NCBI RefSeq assembly: GCF_029193815.1
Contig: NZ_JARFVC010000004.1
Coordinates: 62,001 to 126,000 of the forward strand
Direction of reading: 5' to 3'
Origin: Cytobacillus sp. S13-E01
GTDB lineage: Bacteria > Bacillota > Bacilli > Bacillales > Bacillaceae_L
Length of the DNA stretch: 64,000 nucleotides
The notes under the pieces are model-generated. The model was not told where the DNA came from. It did not search any database and worked only from the letters and a program-made list of their open reading frames with translations. Numbering within the stretch: position 1 is the stretch's first letter; every line of letters starts with the position of its first letter. Both the position numbers and the translations under genes were made by a program. Shown here in pieces: positions 51,806 to 60,167 of this stretch.

Positions 51806-53086
51806 ATGAAAAAAATATGTGTTATTGGTTTAGGATATATTGGTCTACCAACTGCAGCGGTTTTTGCGCGTGCAGGCTATGACATAGTGGGGGTTGATGT
51901 AAACGAACGTGTTGTTAACTCCTTAAACAATGGTGAAATTCATATTGAAGAAGTTGGCTTACCAGAAATTATTAAAGAAGTTGTTTCAGAAGGGAAATTA
52001 AAAGCTTCACTAACACCTGAAGTGGCTGATGTCTTCATCATAGCTGTTCCAACGCCAATTCATGCAGACACAACTGCAAATGTTGACTATGTTATTAGTG
52101 CAACAAAGGCAATTGTCCCTTTTTTGAAAAAAGGTGATGTTGTTATCGTTGAATCAACAATCCCTCCACGTACAATGGATGACGTCGTTGCACCAATCTT
52201 ACGCGAAAATGGTTTCAATACGGAACATGATGTTTATCTTGCCCATTGTCCAGAACGTGTGTTACCAGGTCGAATTTTAATTGAACTTATTGAAAATACA
52301 CGTATTGTTGGTGGTACTAGCCCAGAAGCTGCTAAAAAAGCTGGTGACGTGTATCGTGCCGTTGTTACAGGCGATGTTATTGAGACAGAAGCTGTCACTG
52401 CTGAAATGTCTAAGCTTATGGAAAATACGTTCCGTGATGTGAACATTGCACTAGCTAATGAACTCGTTAAAATCTCACAAAAGTTAAGTGTAGATGCACA
52501 TAAAGTCATTGAGCTTGCGAATAAGCATCCACGAGTAAATATTCACCAACCTGGACCAGGAGTTGGAGGTCACTGTCTTGCAGTCGATCCGTATTTTATT
52601 GTTGAAAAAGCAGTCGATGAGTCTCCGTTAATCCAAACAGCCAGAACAATTAATAACTCAATGCCAGATTTCGTGGTCAATCAGGTGGCTCACATGACAA
52701 GTGAATTACCAAACCCGAAGATTGCGGTCTTTGGTTTAACATATAAAGGAAATATAGATGATGTTCGTGAAAGTCCAGCGATTGAAATACTAGAAAAGCT
52801 TCAACATAACAGTCGTTATCAAATCCGAGTACATGATCCACACGTACAAATTGACCAAGTGAGTTTTCCACTAGTTTCATTTGAAGAAGCAGTTCGTGAT
52901 GCACATCTTGTGTTAATCTTAGCTGATCATAATGAGTTTAAGACACTTAACGCAGAGGACCTAATCGGAAAAATGAATAGTCCTGTTGTATTTGATACGA
53001 AAAACTGCACGAATATTGATCCTACAAAGGTAACTGTCTATAAAATCGGAAATTTATCAACAGTGAAAGTAATTCAAGAGAATTAA
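51806..53086 (+). CDS. wecC: UDP-N-acetyl-D-mannosamine dehydrogenase
   Basis: 426 aa. NAD-binding VIGLGYIGLPTAAVFARAGY, the catalytic-site segment KLMENTFRDVNIALANEL, active-site cysteine in GPGVGGHCLAVDPYF, and the third domain FGLTYKGNIDDVRESPAIEI. The length and EVGL/HIEEVGL context fit the ManNAc (WecC) rather than the glucose dehydrogenase branch. It makes UDP-ManNAcA, a building block of several SCWPs. AGTGAGG precedes ATG 51806. Followed by a TagA-family transferase, which uses ManNAc-type donors, in the same unit. Confidence 0.92.
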   Translation: MKKICVIGLGYIGLPTAAVFARAGYDIVGVDVNERVVNSLNNGEIHIEEVGLPEIIKEVVSEGKLKASLTPEVADVFIIAVPTPIHADTTANVDYVISATKAIVPFLKKGDVVIVESTIPPRTMDDVVAPILRENGFNTEHDVYLAHCPERVLPGRILIELIENTRIVGGTSPEAAKKAGDVYRAVVTGDVIETEAVTAEMSKLMENTFRDVNIALANELVKISQKLSVDAHKVIELANKHPRVNIHQPGPGVGGHCLAVDPYFIVEKAVDESPLIQTARTINNSMPDFVVNQVAHMTSELPNPKIAVFGLTYKGNIDDVRESPAIEILEKLQHNSRYQIRVHDPHVQIDQVSFPLVSFEEAVRDAHLVLILADHNEFKTLNAEDLIGKMNSPVVFDTKNCTNIDPTKVTVYKIGNLSTVKVIQEN

Positions 53087-53109
53087 TTTAGATGCGAAAG
53101 TGGTGAATA

Positions 53110-53829
53110 ATGATGAGGGAAAAGGAAAGCTACTTAGGGATTGATATATCACCACTTAGCTATGATGAAATAATTGAAGACTTAAAAGAACGGATAAATA
53201 AAGGTGTACAATCGACAATAATTGCCGTAAATCCAGAAAAGGTTATTGCTGGTGAGCAGAACGGTGAGCTCAAACAACTAATAAACTCTTCAACTTACCA
53301 AATACCTGATGGGATTGGCATTCTTTTAGCTTCTAAATTAAAAGGAGGCCGCATTACCTCTAGGGTTACTGGGGTCGACATGATGGCACGATTGGTAGAG
53401 TTTGCATCATTAAATAATCATAAAGTGTTTTTATATGGTGCTAAAGAAGAGGTTGTTAAAACGGCCAAGAACAACCTTGAAGTTAAGTACCCAGGCCTAG
53501 TGATTTCTGGATATGCAAATGGTTATGTTAATAATCAAGAGGACCTTATTCAATCGATAAACGACTCTGGAGCCGTTCTTTTATTCGTAGCAATGGGTAG
53601 TCCAAAACAGGAGCTATGGATTCGTGAAAATATGAATAAATTGAATGTTAAGGTGTTTCAGGGGGTGGGTGGTAGCTTTGATGTGTTTGCAGGGCATGTT
53701 AAGCGTGCACCAGCTTTTTATCGTAATCTAGGCATTGAATGGCTCTATCGTTTACTTAAAGAACCAAAGCGATTCAAGCGACAACTAGCTCTCCCTAGAT
53801 TTTTACTAAAAATACTTGTATCAAAGTAA
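53110..53829 (+). CDS. WecG/TagA/CpsF-family glycosyltransferase
   Basis: 239 aa. Family core visible: IIAVNPEKVIAGEQNG, QIPDGIGILLASKL with the catalytic Asp, RVTGVDMM, VFLYGAKEEVVKTA, and FVAMGSPKQELWIRE, GVGGSFDVFAGHVKRAP. TagA transfers ManNAc and WecG transfers ManNAcA onto GlcNAc-lipid carriers; the dehydrogenase next door favours ManNAcA. Start ATG 53110 or 53113. 23 bp after wecC. It probably performs the second step of repeat-unit or linkage-unit assembly at the membrane. Confidence 0.92.
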   Translation: MMREKESYLGIDISPLSYDEIIEDLKERINKGVQSTIIAVNPEKVIAGEQNGELKQLINSSTYQIPDGIGILLASKLKGGRITSRVTGVDMMARLVEFASLNNHKVFLYGAKEEVVKTAKNNLEVKYPGLVISGYANGYVNNQEDLIQSINDSGAVLLFVAMGSPKQELWIRENMNKLNVKVFQGVGGSFDVFAGHVKRAPAFYRNLGIEWLYRLLKEPKRFKRQLALPRFLLKILVSK

Positions 53830-53868
53830 ACTATACCAAATAAATGAAGAGTGCAAGAAAGGATTAAG

Positions 53869-55317
53869 ATGATGACATTACAGTGGAGAGATTTTCAGTT
53901 TTTATTTATCAGTATACCTATCCTTGCGATTTCATTGCTTTTCCCTTCTCAACTAACTGGATTAGCTGTCGCAGCATTATTTGCATTGTATACAATTGTT
54001 TCACCAAAAAATGGATTGCTACTCCTATTACTATATTTCCCAACAAGACCGTTTTTAATAGAATTAAACCCAAGCTTAAAAATTGTTGGAGATTTAATTA
54101 TTCTTGCAGCATTTGCTAGGGTTGTATTTGCTAACAGAAGGAATTTAAGATCTTTATTTAAATTTCATATATTTGAATGGGCATTTTTCTTATTTTGTTT
54201 AGTCGGTGCTGTTTCTGCCTACATTACCGGGGTTTCATTAACAGCTATAATCTTTCAGCTTCGAGCATTTCTAATTACGTATTTAGTGTTTTATGTAGTT
54301 AAACGTTTAGAAATTACTAAAAAAGATGTATTTACGTTTTTATGGACGACATTTATTATGGCGATTACACTTAGCTTACACGGCTTAGTTGAAAAACTGT
54401 CAATTCGTACATTGCTTATGCCAGAAAAGTGGGTTCTACGTTCACTCTCACATAATAACAGGGTAAGGATTTACGGACTAATCGATAATCCCAATGTATT
54501 AGCGGTGTATTTATCACTTGCTTTTATTTGTACAATCTACTTAAAGAACTTTGTAAAAGGGAAAATGAACTGGTTATTAAATACCGGTTTGGTTCTAATG
54601 TTAGGAGTAATCACGCTAACATATTCGCGTGGTACATGGATTGCATTTGTTATTGGTCTGATTGTTTATATAATGATGACAAGAAATTGGAACATTATTA
54701 AAAAAATAGCCTTTGGTATTATTACTGCAATTATATTTATTAATTTGCCAGTAACAAGTACAGCTAGTTATATTGCAACAACAGACTTTGGAAATGTTGA
54801 CCGTACCTATGTACCTGGTGAACCTGGAGAACAGTCTGATGAAGTAAATAGGCTAAAAGAAACGTTTGAAATGTCCACAATTGAATTAAGTAAAACCACA
54901 GGACGGTTATTTATCGTTTTAAAAGGCTTTGAAATATTTAAAGATCATCCGATTATCGGAACGGGATTTGCAACCTATGGCGATTCCGCTGCAAAAGGAT
55001 TTTCTTCTCCTATCTATGAGGAATATGGCATTGGCTATAATATTTATTCAGATAATCAATATATTCAAATCATTGTTCAAACGGGGATAGTGGGTGTACT
55101 GCTTTTTGCGACATTCTTACTTGGGATGCTGCTATTTATTTGGAATAAAAGAAATGACTCCCCAGTAGCAATTGCACTTATACCTATTTTACTAGCGATT
55201 TTCGTCAGTGGGGTATTATATAACATTTGGGAAGACAAAACGTTTACAACGTATTTCTTTTTATTATTAGCCGCAGTTGCGAAGGGCGTACAATTAAAAA
55301 GGACAAATAGTATATGA
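53869..55317 (+). CDS. O-antigen ligase/polymerase family membrane protein (WaaL/Wzy-like)
   Basis: 482 aa from ATG 53869 (GAAAGGA upstream; GTG 53851 lacks a site). About ten to twelve helices with the large outside loop and the family motif between late helices: RTYVPGEPGEQSDEVNRLKE, HPIIGTGFATYGDSAAKG. The Wzy_C region (LMLGVITLTYSRGTWIAFVI with its arginine) is clear. It may polymerise repeat units or ligate the finished chain. The last four bases overlap the next glycosyltransferase gene. Confidence 0.88.
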   Translation: MMTLQWRDFQFLFISIPILAISLLFPSQLTGLAVAALFALYTIVSPKNGLLLLLLYFPTRPFLIELNPSLKIVGDLIILAAFARVVFANRRNLRSLFKFHIFEWAFFLFCLVGAVSAYITGVSLTAIIFQLRAFLITYLVFYVVKRLEITKKDVFTFLWTTFIMAITLSLHGLVEKLSIRTLLMPEKWVLRSLSHNNRVRIYGLIDNPNVLAVYLSLAFICTIYLKNFVKGKMNWLLNTGLVLMLGVITLTYSRGTWIAFVIGLIVYIMMTRNWNIIKKIAFGIITAIIFINLPVTSTASYIATTDFGNVDRTYVPGEPGEQSDEVNRLKETFEMSTIELSKTTGRLFIVLKGFEIFKDHPIIGTGFATYGDSAAKGFSSPIYEEYGIGYNIYSDNQYIQIIVQTGIVGVLLFATFLLGMLLFIWNKRNDSPVAIALIPILLAIFVSGVLYNIWEDKTFTTYFFLLLAAVAKGVQLKRTNSI

Positions 55318-56411
55318 GAATCCTCCATCTAATAAGTGGTGGTGAAACAGGTGGTTCCAAAAACCACCTGCTTTCGTTACTTGAAAAGTGTAGAGATGAA
55401 GATATTTATTTAGGCGTATTTCAAGAAGGTAGGCTTTCAGAAGAAGCTAGACATAAAGGAATTCCAGTATTCGTTTTTGGACAGCGTTCACGGTATGATT
55501 TCTCAATCATTCCGAAATTGAAAAAAATGATATTGGAAAAAGAAATTGATATTGTCCATACACATGGACCAAGAGCTAATCTTTTTGCTTTTTTCTTAAA
55601 AAGGCTAATTTCGTTTATATGGATTACGACAATTCACAGTGATCCCGAAAAAGACTTTATTAAAGGCGGGGTAAAAGGAAGAGTATTTACCAGGTTAAAT
55701 ATGACCGTAATTAAACGGATTGATCACTTTTTTGCTGTTTCAGAACGTTTTAAAGAAATGTTAGTTGGGTTTGGGATTTCGGCATCAAAAATTACGACAA
55801 TCTATAACGGGATATCATTTGATCTTGGGCTTAAAGCTACAAAATTTAGAAGTGATTTAGGAATTTCCGATGAAGAGTTTATTATTATCATGGTTGCAAG
55901 GCTACATCCGATTAAAGGACATATTGTTGCTTTTGAAGCTATTAATAGACTTAATCAACATGGTAATAAGGTAAAGCTTTTACTAGTTGGTAATGGACCA
56001 ATTGAACAAGAACTGAAAGCTAATGTTGAAAAGTTACAGATAACAGACCAAGTTATGTTCTTAGGCTACCAGGAAGATGTTCATTCTTATTTAGCCCTTT
56101 CTGATGTAAAGCTACTTGCTTCATATAGTGAAAGCTTTCCTTTGGTTATCTTAGAAGCAGCTAGAGCTGATACACCTGTTATCTCGACTGATGTAGGTGG
56201 TGTTAAAGACCTTATATCAGATAGAAAGTATGGCTGGATCATTGCGATAAAAAATGTCGATGAACTAGTATTGGCAATTGAAGAAGCAATTGAACAGAAA
56301 AATAGTGACAAACTTAGACAAATAGGCCTAAATCTTCACGAAAAAGCATCAAAAGAATATTCTCTTGATCAATTAGTTGCGAAAACATTGAAAACATACC
56401 GTTCACTTTAA
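55314..56411 (+). CDS. GT4-family glycosyltransferase
   Basis: 365 aa. Start ATGA overlaps the previous stop. N-terminus MRILHLISGGETGGSKNHLL is the acceptor loop; VHTHGPRANLFAFFLKRL and donor-half motifs MVARLHPIKGHIVAFEAINR, VGNGPIEQEL and SESFPLVILEAARADTPVIS follow, with E-x7-E intact. Fourth gene of the wecC unit. Sugar specificity unknown; likely part of wall-polysaccharide assembly. Its stop codon lies inside the terminator stem. Confidence 0.9.
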   Translation: MRILHLISGGETGGSKNHLLSLLEKCRDEDIYLGVFQEGRLSEEARHKGIPVFVFGQRSRYDFSIIPKLKKMILEKEIDIVHTHGPRANLFAFFLKRLISFIWITTIHSDPEKDFIKGGVKGRVFTRLNMTVIKRIDHFFAVSERFKEMLVGFGISASKITTIYNGISFDLGLKATKFRSDLGISDEEFIIIMVARLHPIKGHIVAFEAINRLNQHGNKVKLLLVGNGPIEQELKANVEKLQITDQVMFLGYQEDVHSYLALSDVKLLASYSESFPLVILEAARADTPVISTDVGGVKDLISDRKYGWIIAIKNVDELVLAIEEAIEQKNSDKLRQIGLNLHEKASKEYSLDQLVAKTLKTYRSL

Positions 56412-56438
56412 GTGAACGGGTTTTTTTTTTTTTTTTTT
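56399..56438 (+). terminator. Strong terminator with 18-T tract
   Basis: CCGTTCACTT / AAGTGAACGG stem followed by 18 consecutive T. It insulates the S-layer gene from the polysaccharide operon. Confidence 0.95.
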
Positions 56439-56493
56439 GAAAATGTTAAAAAAGTGAAACCTTTGAACCTATAGATACGTCAAACCTATTAGA

Positions 56494-56520
56494 TTGACAA
56501 TTACCAAAGTTTTATATAAT
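56494..56520 (+). promoter_or_regulatory. Candidate promoter P1 of the S-layer gene
   Basis: TTGACA (56494) and TATAAT (56515) are both consensus but only 15 bp apart; using TAATCT as -10 gives 17 bp. It would give a leader of ~390 nt. Confidence 0.5.
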
Positions 56521-56597
56521 CTTACCTTATGAGACTGTCTTTTCCATATATATGTAACATATGAAAAAGATTCTAAAGACAAAAAATAGAAAAACAG

Positions 56598-56625
56598 TTG
56601 AAAAATATGAGATATTTGGTAGAAT
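56598..56625 (+). promoter_or_regulatory. Candidate promoter P2 of the S-layer gene
   Basis: TTGAAA (56598-56603), 16 bp, TAGAAT (56620-56625). Leader of ~280 nt. Multiple promoters and long leaders are known for several S-layer genes; from 56626 to 56912 no gene is seen, and an ACTCGGG..ACTCGAAT pair (56819, 56862) is the only obvious feature. Confidence 0.5.
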
Positions 56626-56912
56626 AGTTTTTGAGAGTTGATAATAATAAATTAAAAGATTACTAAAAAAGACATTTTTTTCTACAAAATTCTGCTTTAG
56701 AATGTTAGTGAAATGTCGATATAAGTAATATGAATTCCTCATAATATATTGTTCTAAAGAATCTCATAGATTCATAGGATAATCTTTGTGAAGAATACAT
56801 TGATTTATCTACCAACAACTCGGGTAACTGATTGTTAAACACCATTTATTTGAGATAACTCGAATAAGTGTAAAAACAAGTACTTAATGTACATACAAGG
56901 AGGAACAAAAGA

Positions 56913-59747
56913 ATGGCTTATCAACCTAAGTCTTATCGCAAATTTTTAGCAACAACTGTAACTGCTTCATTAGTAGCTACCGCTGTTGCGCCAGTAGCAG
57001 GTCTTGCTGCATCTAACTTCACGGATGTTAACTCAAACTATGAAGCGGCAGTAAACTTCTTAGTAGAAAACGAAATCACTAGTGGCTTAACTGAAACTAC
57101 TTTCGGAACATCTGCTCAAATCACTCGTGGTGACGCAGCTGTTTTAGTAGCAAAAGCATTAGAACTTGATACAGATCTTTTTGAAGCTGCTCCATTTACT
57201 GATGTAAATGCTCGTCAAGCTGGTGCAGTAAGTGCATTATACGCACTAAACGTAATCAATGGTAAAACTGATACTACATTCGCTCCAAATGCACCAATCA
57301 CTCGTCAAGAAATGGCGAAAGTAATTGCTAACGCATTCGAATTAGTAGGTGCTGGTGAAGCATTACCATTCACAGACGTTAACTCAACATTCTCTGCATA
57401 TGTAGATGCTCTTTACACTAACGGAATCACTTCTGGTAAAACAGAAACTTCTTTCGGAAGCACTCAAGAAATCACTCGTGGTGAGTTCGCGATTTTCTTA
57501 TTCAGAGCTTTGACTGAGGAAGTAGTAGAAGCTACTGAAGTAGAAGAAGTAAAAGCTGTTGGCGTTAAAAAATTAGAAGTTGTATTCAATGGAGAAGTTG
57601 ATGCTGATGCAGCTGTATTTACAGTGAAAAAAGGAACTTCTAACCAAGGAATTGCTAAAGTAGTTTTTGCTGAAGATAACAAGTCGGCAACTATCGAATT
57701 AAATAACAAGCTTACTGCTGGTGACTATACTGTTTCAGTATCTGGTTTAACAGAAGAGGCTTTAACTAGCGAAGTAACTGTTGAAAATGAAGCAGTTGCA
57801 GCAGTTAAATTACTTTCAGATAAAGCTATCATGAAAGATGATGATACTGTTGAAGTTGGATACCAAATTGAAAACCAATATGGTGAAGCTATGACTGTAG
57901 CATCTAACCCAATTGCAACTTCTACAAGAGGTACTGCTACTGCAACTTCAGGTAAAGTAACAATTGATTTAGCTACTGGAAGCACATTCAAATCTGGTGA
58001 GACTTTAGTTCTTACTTTAATTGATTCAGCATCAGCTAAGAGCGTTAGTGCATCATTAACAGTTTCTTCTGTAGCTACAACAAACAACGTAGCATTTAAC
58101 GGAATTGTTGACAGCACAAACAAAATTGTTGAAACAGTAAAACAAGAAGATAATGCAAAAGATTTCTTCTTATCAGTAGCTGCTAAAGATCAATATGATC
58201 GTGCAGTAACAGACGTTGCTAAATTAAACAACGACCTATTAGTAACAGTATCTAACCCAACATTAGTAGACTTAGTTGATACTAACGCTGGTACTGCTGG
58301 GGTACAACCATTTGCAGAAGTAACTGATGCTGCAGGTAAAAAACACACTACTATCAAGTTAGATGTTAAAGATGCTTACGGTGAAGCAATCGTGACTGTA
58401 GTATCAAAATCAACTGGTGTAGCAGTTACTTATAAAGTAACAGTAAATGAAAAAGTTAAAGTTGATACTATCGTAGTTAATGCTCCTGAAGTTAGCTTAG
58501 TTGCTGGTGGAGATACAGTATTACTTCCTGTAACTGCAACTGACAATAAAGGTCAATCAGTTACAACTGTTGAAGCTCTTGGTGGATTAACTCCTTCTGT
58601 AACAGGTGTTAATGGATCGACTGCTTCTTACGTTGCTAAGGATGGTAAATTATTTGTTGAAGTTAAGGTTGGAGATGTAGCATCAACTGGTACTATCATC
58701 GTTTCAACTACTTCTGGAACTGGAAAAGTTGACACAGAAATCGTTGCTGTTAAAGCAACAGCAGTTCCAAATGCAATTGTTGGACTTAAATCTGATGTTC
58801 AAACAGCAATTTATGCTGGTGAATCAGTGTCAGTTGATTGGAAAGACTTTGTAATCCAAGATCAATATTCACGTGAAATGAAGTACACTGAAGAAGCAGC
58901 TAAATATGCTGTTAAAGCTGTAGCATCTAGTGACAAAGTAGAAGTTACTACTGATTCTACTGCAACTACTGCTATCGCATTAAAAGGTGCTAAAAAAGGT
59001 ACTGAATCTATTACATTCACATTAGTTGATGTAGTAAATACTAAAGATGTAGCTGCTACTGACATGTCATTCCGTACAGTTGAATTCTCTGAATTCACTT
59101 CATTCGGTGCTGACGATATCGCTACTGTATATGCTAATGATACAACTGCTGACTATACAGATGTTTACGCTAAGACAGTAAAAGTTTATGGTGTGACAGC
59201 AGACGGTAAGAAAGTATACTTACCAGCAAGCGAATACACTGTATTCTCAAATTCAGATAACTTAGCAGTTAATCCACTTAACTCTAGTGAAGTAGATGCT
59301 GTTGGAGATGCCGACCCTAAAACTACTTTTGAGAAGTCTGCTAAACTTACAATCACTTTAATCAAAAATGGTGTAGAAGTAAGTAAAGACGTTGCTATCT
59401 CTGAGGTTTCACCATCAGTTGCTAAAGTTGAATATTTAGTTGATACTAAAGCTGTAACTGCTATCGAATTTGATGATGCTGATTTAACAACTGTTAATCT
59501 TGGCGTACTTCAACCAAGTGTTAAAGTTACGGATTCATACGGTATTGCTACTGGAAAAACTGATGTAGATAATACAATTACTCGTATTACTTTCTCTAAC
59601 ATCGTTGAGAAAAGTGGATCAGATATTGTAGTAACTGCAAATGGTCTTTCAACAGCTGCTATTGCTGGCTTAGCTGAAGGTGACACTTTCGATGCTACTA
59701 TCGTTGTTGGTGGTCAAACACTTACGCTTGATGTTACTGTTAAGTAA
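56913..59747 (+). CDS. Major S-layer protein
   Basis: 944 aa. Signal peptide (~1-32, ..APVAGLAAS), then three strong SLH modules (~34-205; TTFGTSAQITRGDAAVLVAK, NAPITRQEMAKVIANAF, STQEITRGEFAIFLF), each keeping the ITRxE-type polysaccharide-binding motif. The remaining ~735 residues are Thr/Val/Ala-rich beta domains of Ig-like type (VKKLEVVFNGEVDADAAVFT, TIVVNAPEVSLVAGGDTVLL) with almost no Cys or Trp, as in EA1/Sap-type lattices. GGAGG lies 9 nt before ATG 56913. Strongly biased codon use (GCT, GTA, AAC, ACT), a long leader and isolation by two strong terminators indicate very high expression. Confidence 0.94.
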   Translation: MAYQPKSYRKFLATTVTASLVATAVAPVAGLAASNFTDVNSNYEAAVNFLVENEITSGLTETTFGTSAQITRGDAAVLVAKALELDTDLFEAAPFTDVNARQAGAVSALYALNVINGKTDTTFAPNAPITRQEMAKVIANAFELVGAGEALPFTDVNSTFSAYVDALYTNGITSGKTETSFGSTQEITRGEFAIFLFRALTEEVVEATEVEEVKAVGVKKLEVVFNGEVDADAAVFTVKKGTSNQGIAKVVFAEDNKSATIELNNKLTAGDYTVSVSGLTEEALTSEVTVENEAVAAVKLLSDKAIMKDDDTVEVGYQIENQYGEAMTVASNPIATSTRGTATATSGKVTIDLATGSTFKSGETLVLTLIDSASAKSVSASLTVSSVATTNNVAFNGIVDSTNKIVETVKQEDNAKDFFLSVAAKDQYDRAVTDVAKLNNDLLVTVSNPTLVDLVDTNAGTAGVQPFAEVTDAAGKKHTTIKLDVKDAYGEAIVTVVSKSTGVAVTYKVTVNEKVKVDTIVVNAPEVSLVAGGDTVLLPVTATDNKGQSVTTVEALGGLTPSVTGVNGSTASYVAKDGKLFVEVKVGDVASTGTIIVSTTSGTGKVDTEIVAVKATAVPNAIVGLKSDVQTAIYAGESVSVDWKDFVIQDQYSREMKYTEEAAKYAVKAVASSDKVEVTTDSTATTAIALKGAKKGTESITFTLVDVVNTKDVAATDMSFRTVEFSEFTSFGADDIATVYANDTTADYTDVYAKTVKVYGVTADGKKVYLPASEYTVFSNSDNLAVNPLNSSEVDAVGDADPKTTFEKSAKLTITLIKNGVEVSKDVAISEVSPSVAKVEYLVDTKAVTAIEFDDADLTTVNLGVLQPSVKVTDSYGIATGKTDVDNTITRITFSNIVEKSGSDIVVTANGLSTAAIAGLAEGDTFDATIVVGGQTLTLDVTVK

Positions 59748-59761
59748 TAAATTTTAATCAC

Positions 59762-59805
59762 AATTAATAAATCCCTAGGAGATATCTCCTAGGGATTTAT
59801 TAATT
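59762..59805 (+). terminator. 44-bp perfect palindrome, S-layer gene terminator
   Basis: Both 22-nt halves are exact reverse complements with no central spacer (AATTAATAAATCCCTAGGAG from the left end, centre GATATC). It ends in TTTAAAA rather than a long T-tract and would act on both strands. An extremely stable mRNA 3' end would fit an abundant transcript. Confidence 0.9.
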
Positions 59806-60167
59806 TAAAAGTGCCTGTGACTCCCCGAATATTCTTGTTTCACATTTGTGCTCCACGGTAAGTAGTGAGGTGGGTTGCAAAAATGGTAGATTTATTGTTT
59901 TACGAGCCTAATCTTGATTTCAACTTTTTGTGAAACGGTAGAGTATGCTATGTTGAAATCTCTTTAGGGCTACTTTTCTGTATAAATTCTAAATCATGAT
60001 GAAAAGTAACATAGCAATTCTAAGAAATATCCGACAAAAAATAAAATTCTAGTAGTCATACACTCTACCGCTCAGCAACGATTTCTTGAAGGAATTTCCA
60101 ATCAAATGTCGAATTAGTAGATAAAATAAAAAAAGAAATAGTAATTAGACATCATTGGAGGAGACAG
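59806..60167. other. Intergenic region with nested inverted segments
   Basis: No gene seen. CGGTAGAGTATGCTATGTT (59937-59955) is matched in reverse by AACATAGC (~60010) and ACTCTACCG (~60063), giving an interrupted inverted repeat spanning about 130 bp. GGAGGAGACAG marks the ribosome site of the next gene. Confidence 0.5.

Noticed and set aside
56527-56742. 71-aa minus-strand frame upstream of the S-layer gene
   Set aside because: AT-rich promoter DNA read in antisense; no ribosome site or homology recognised.
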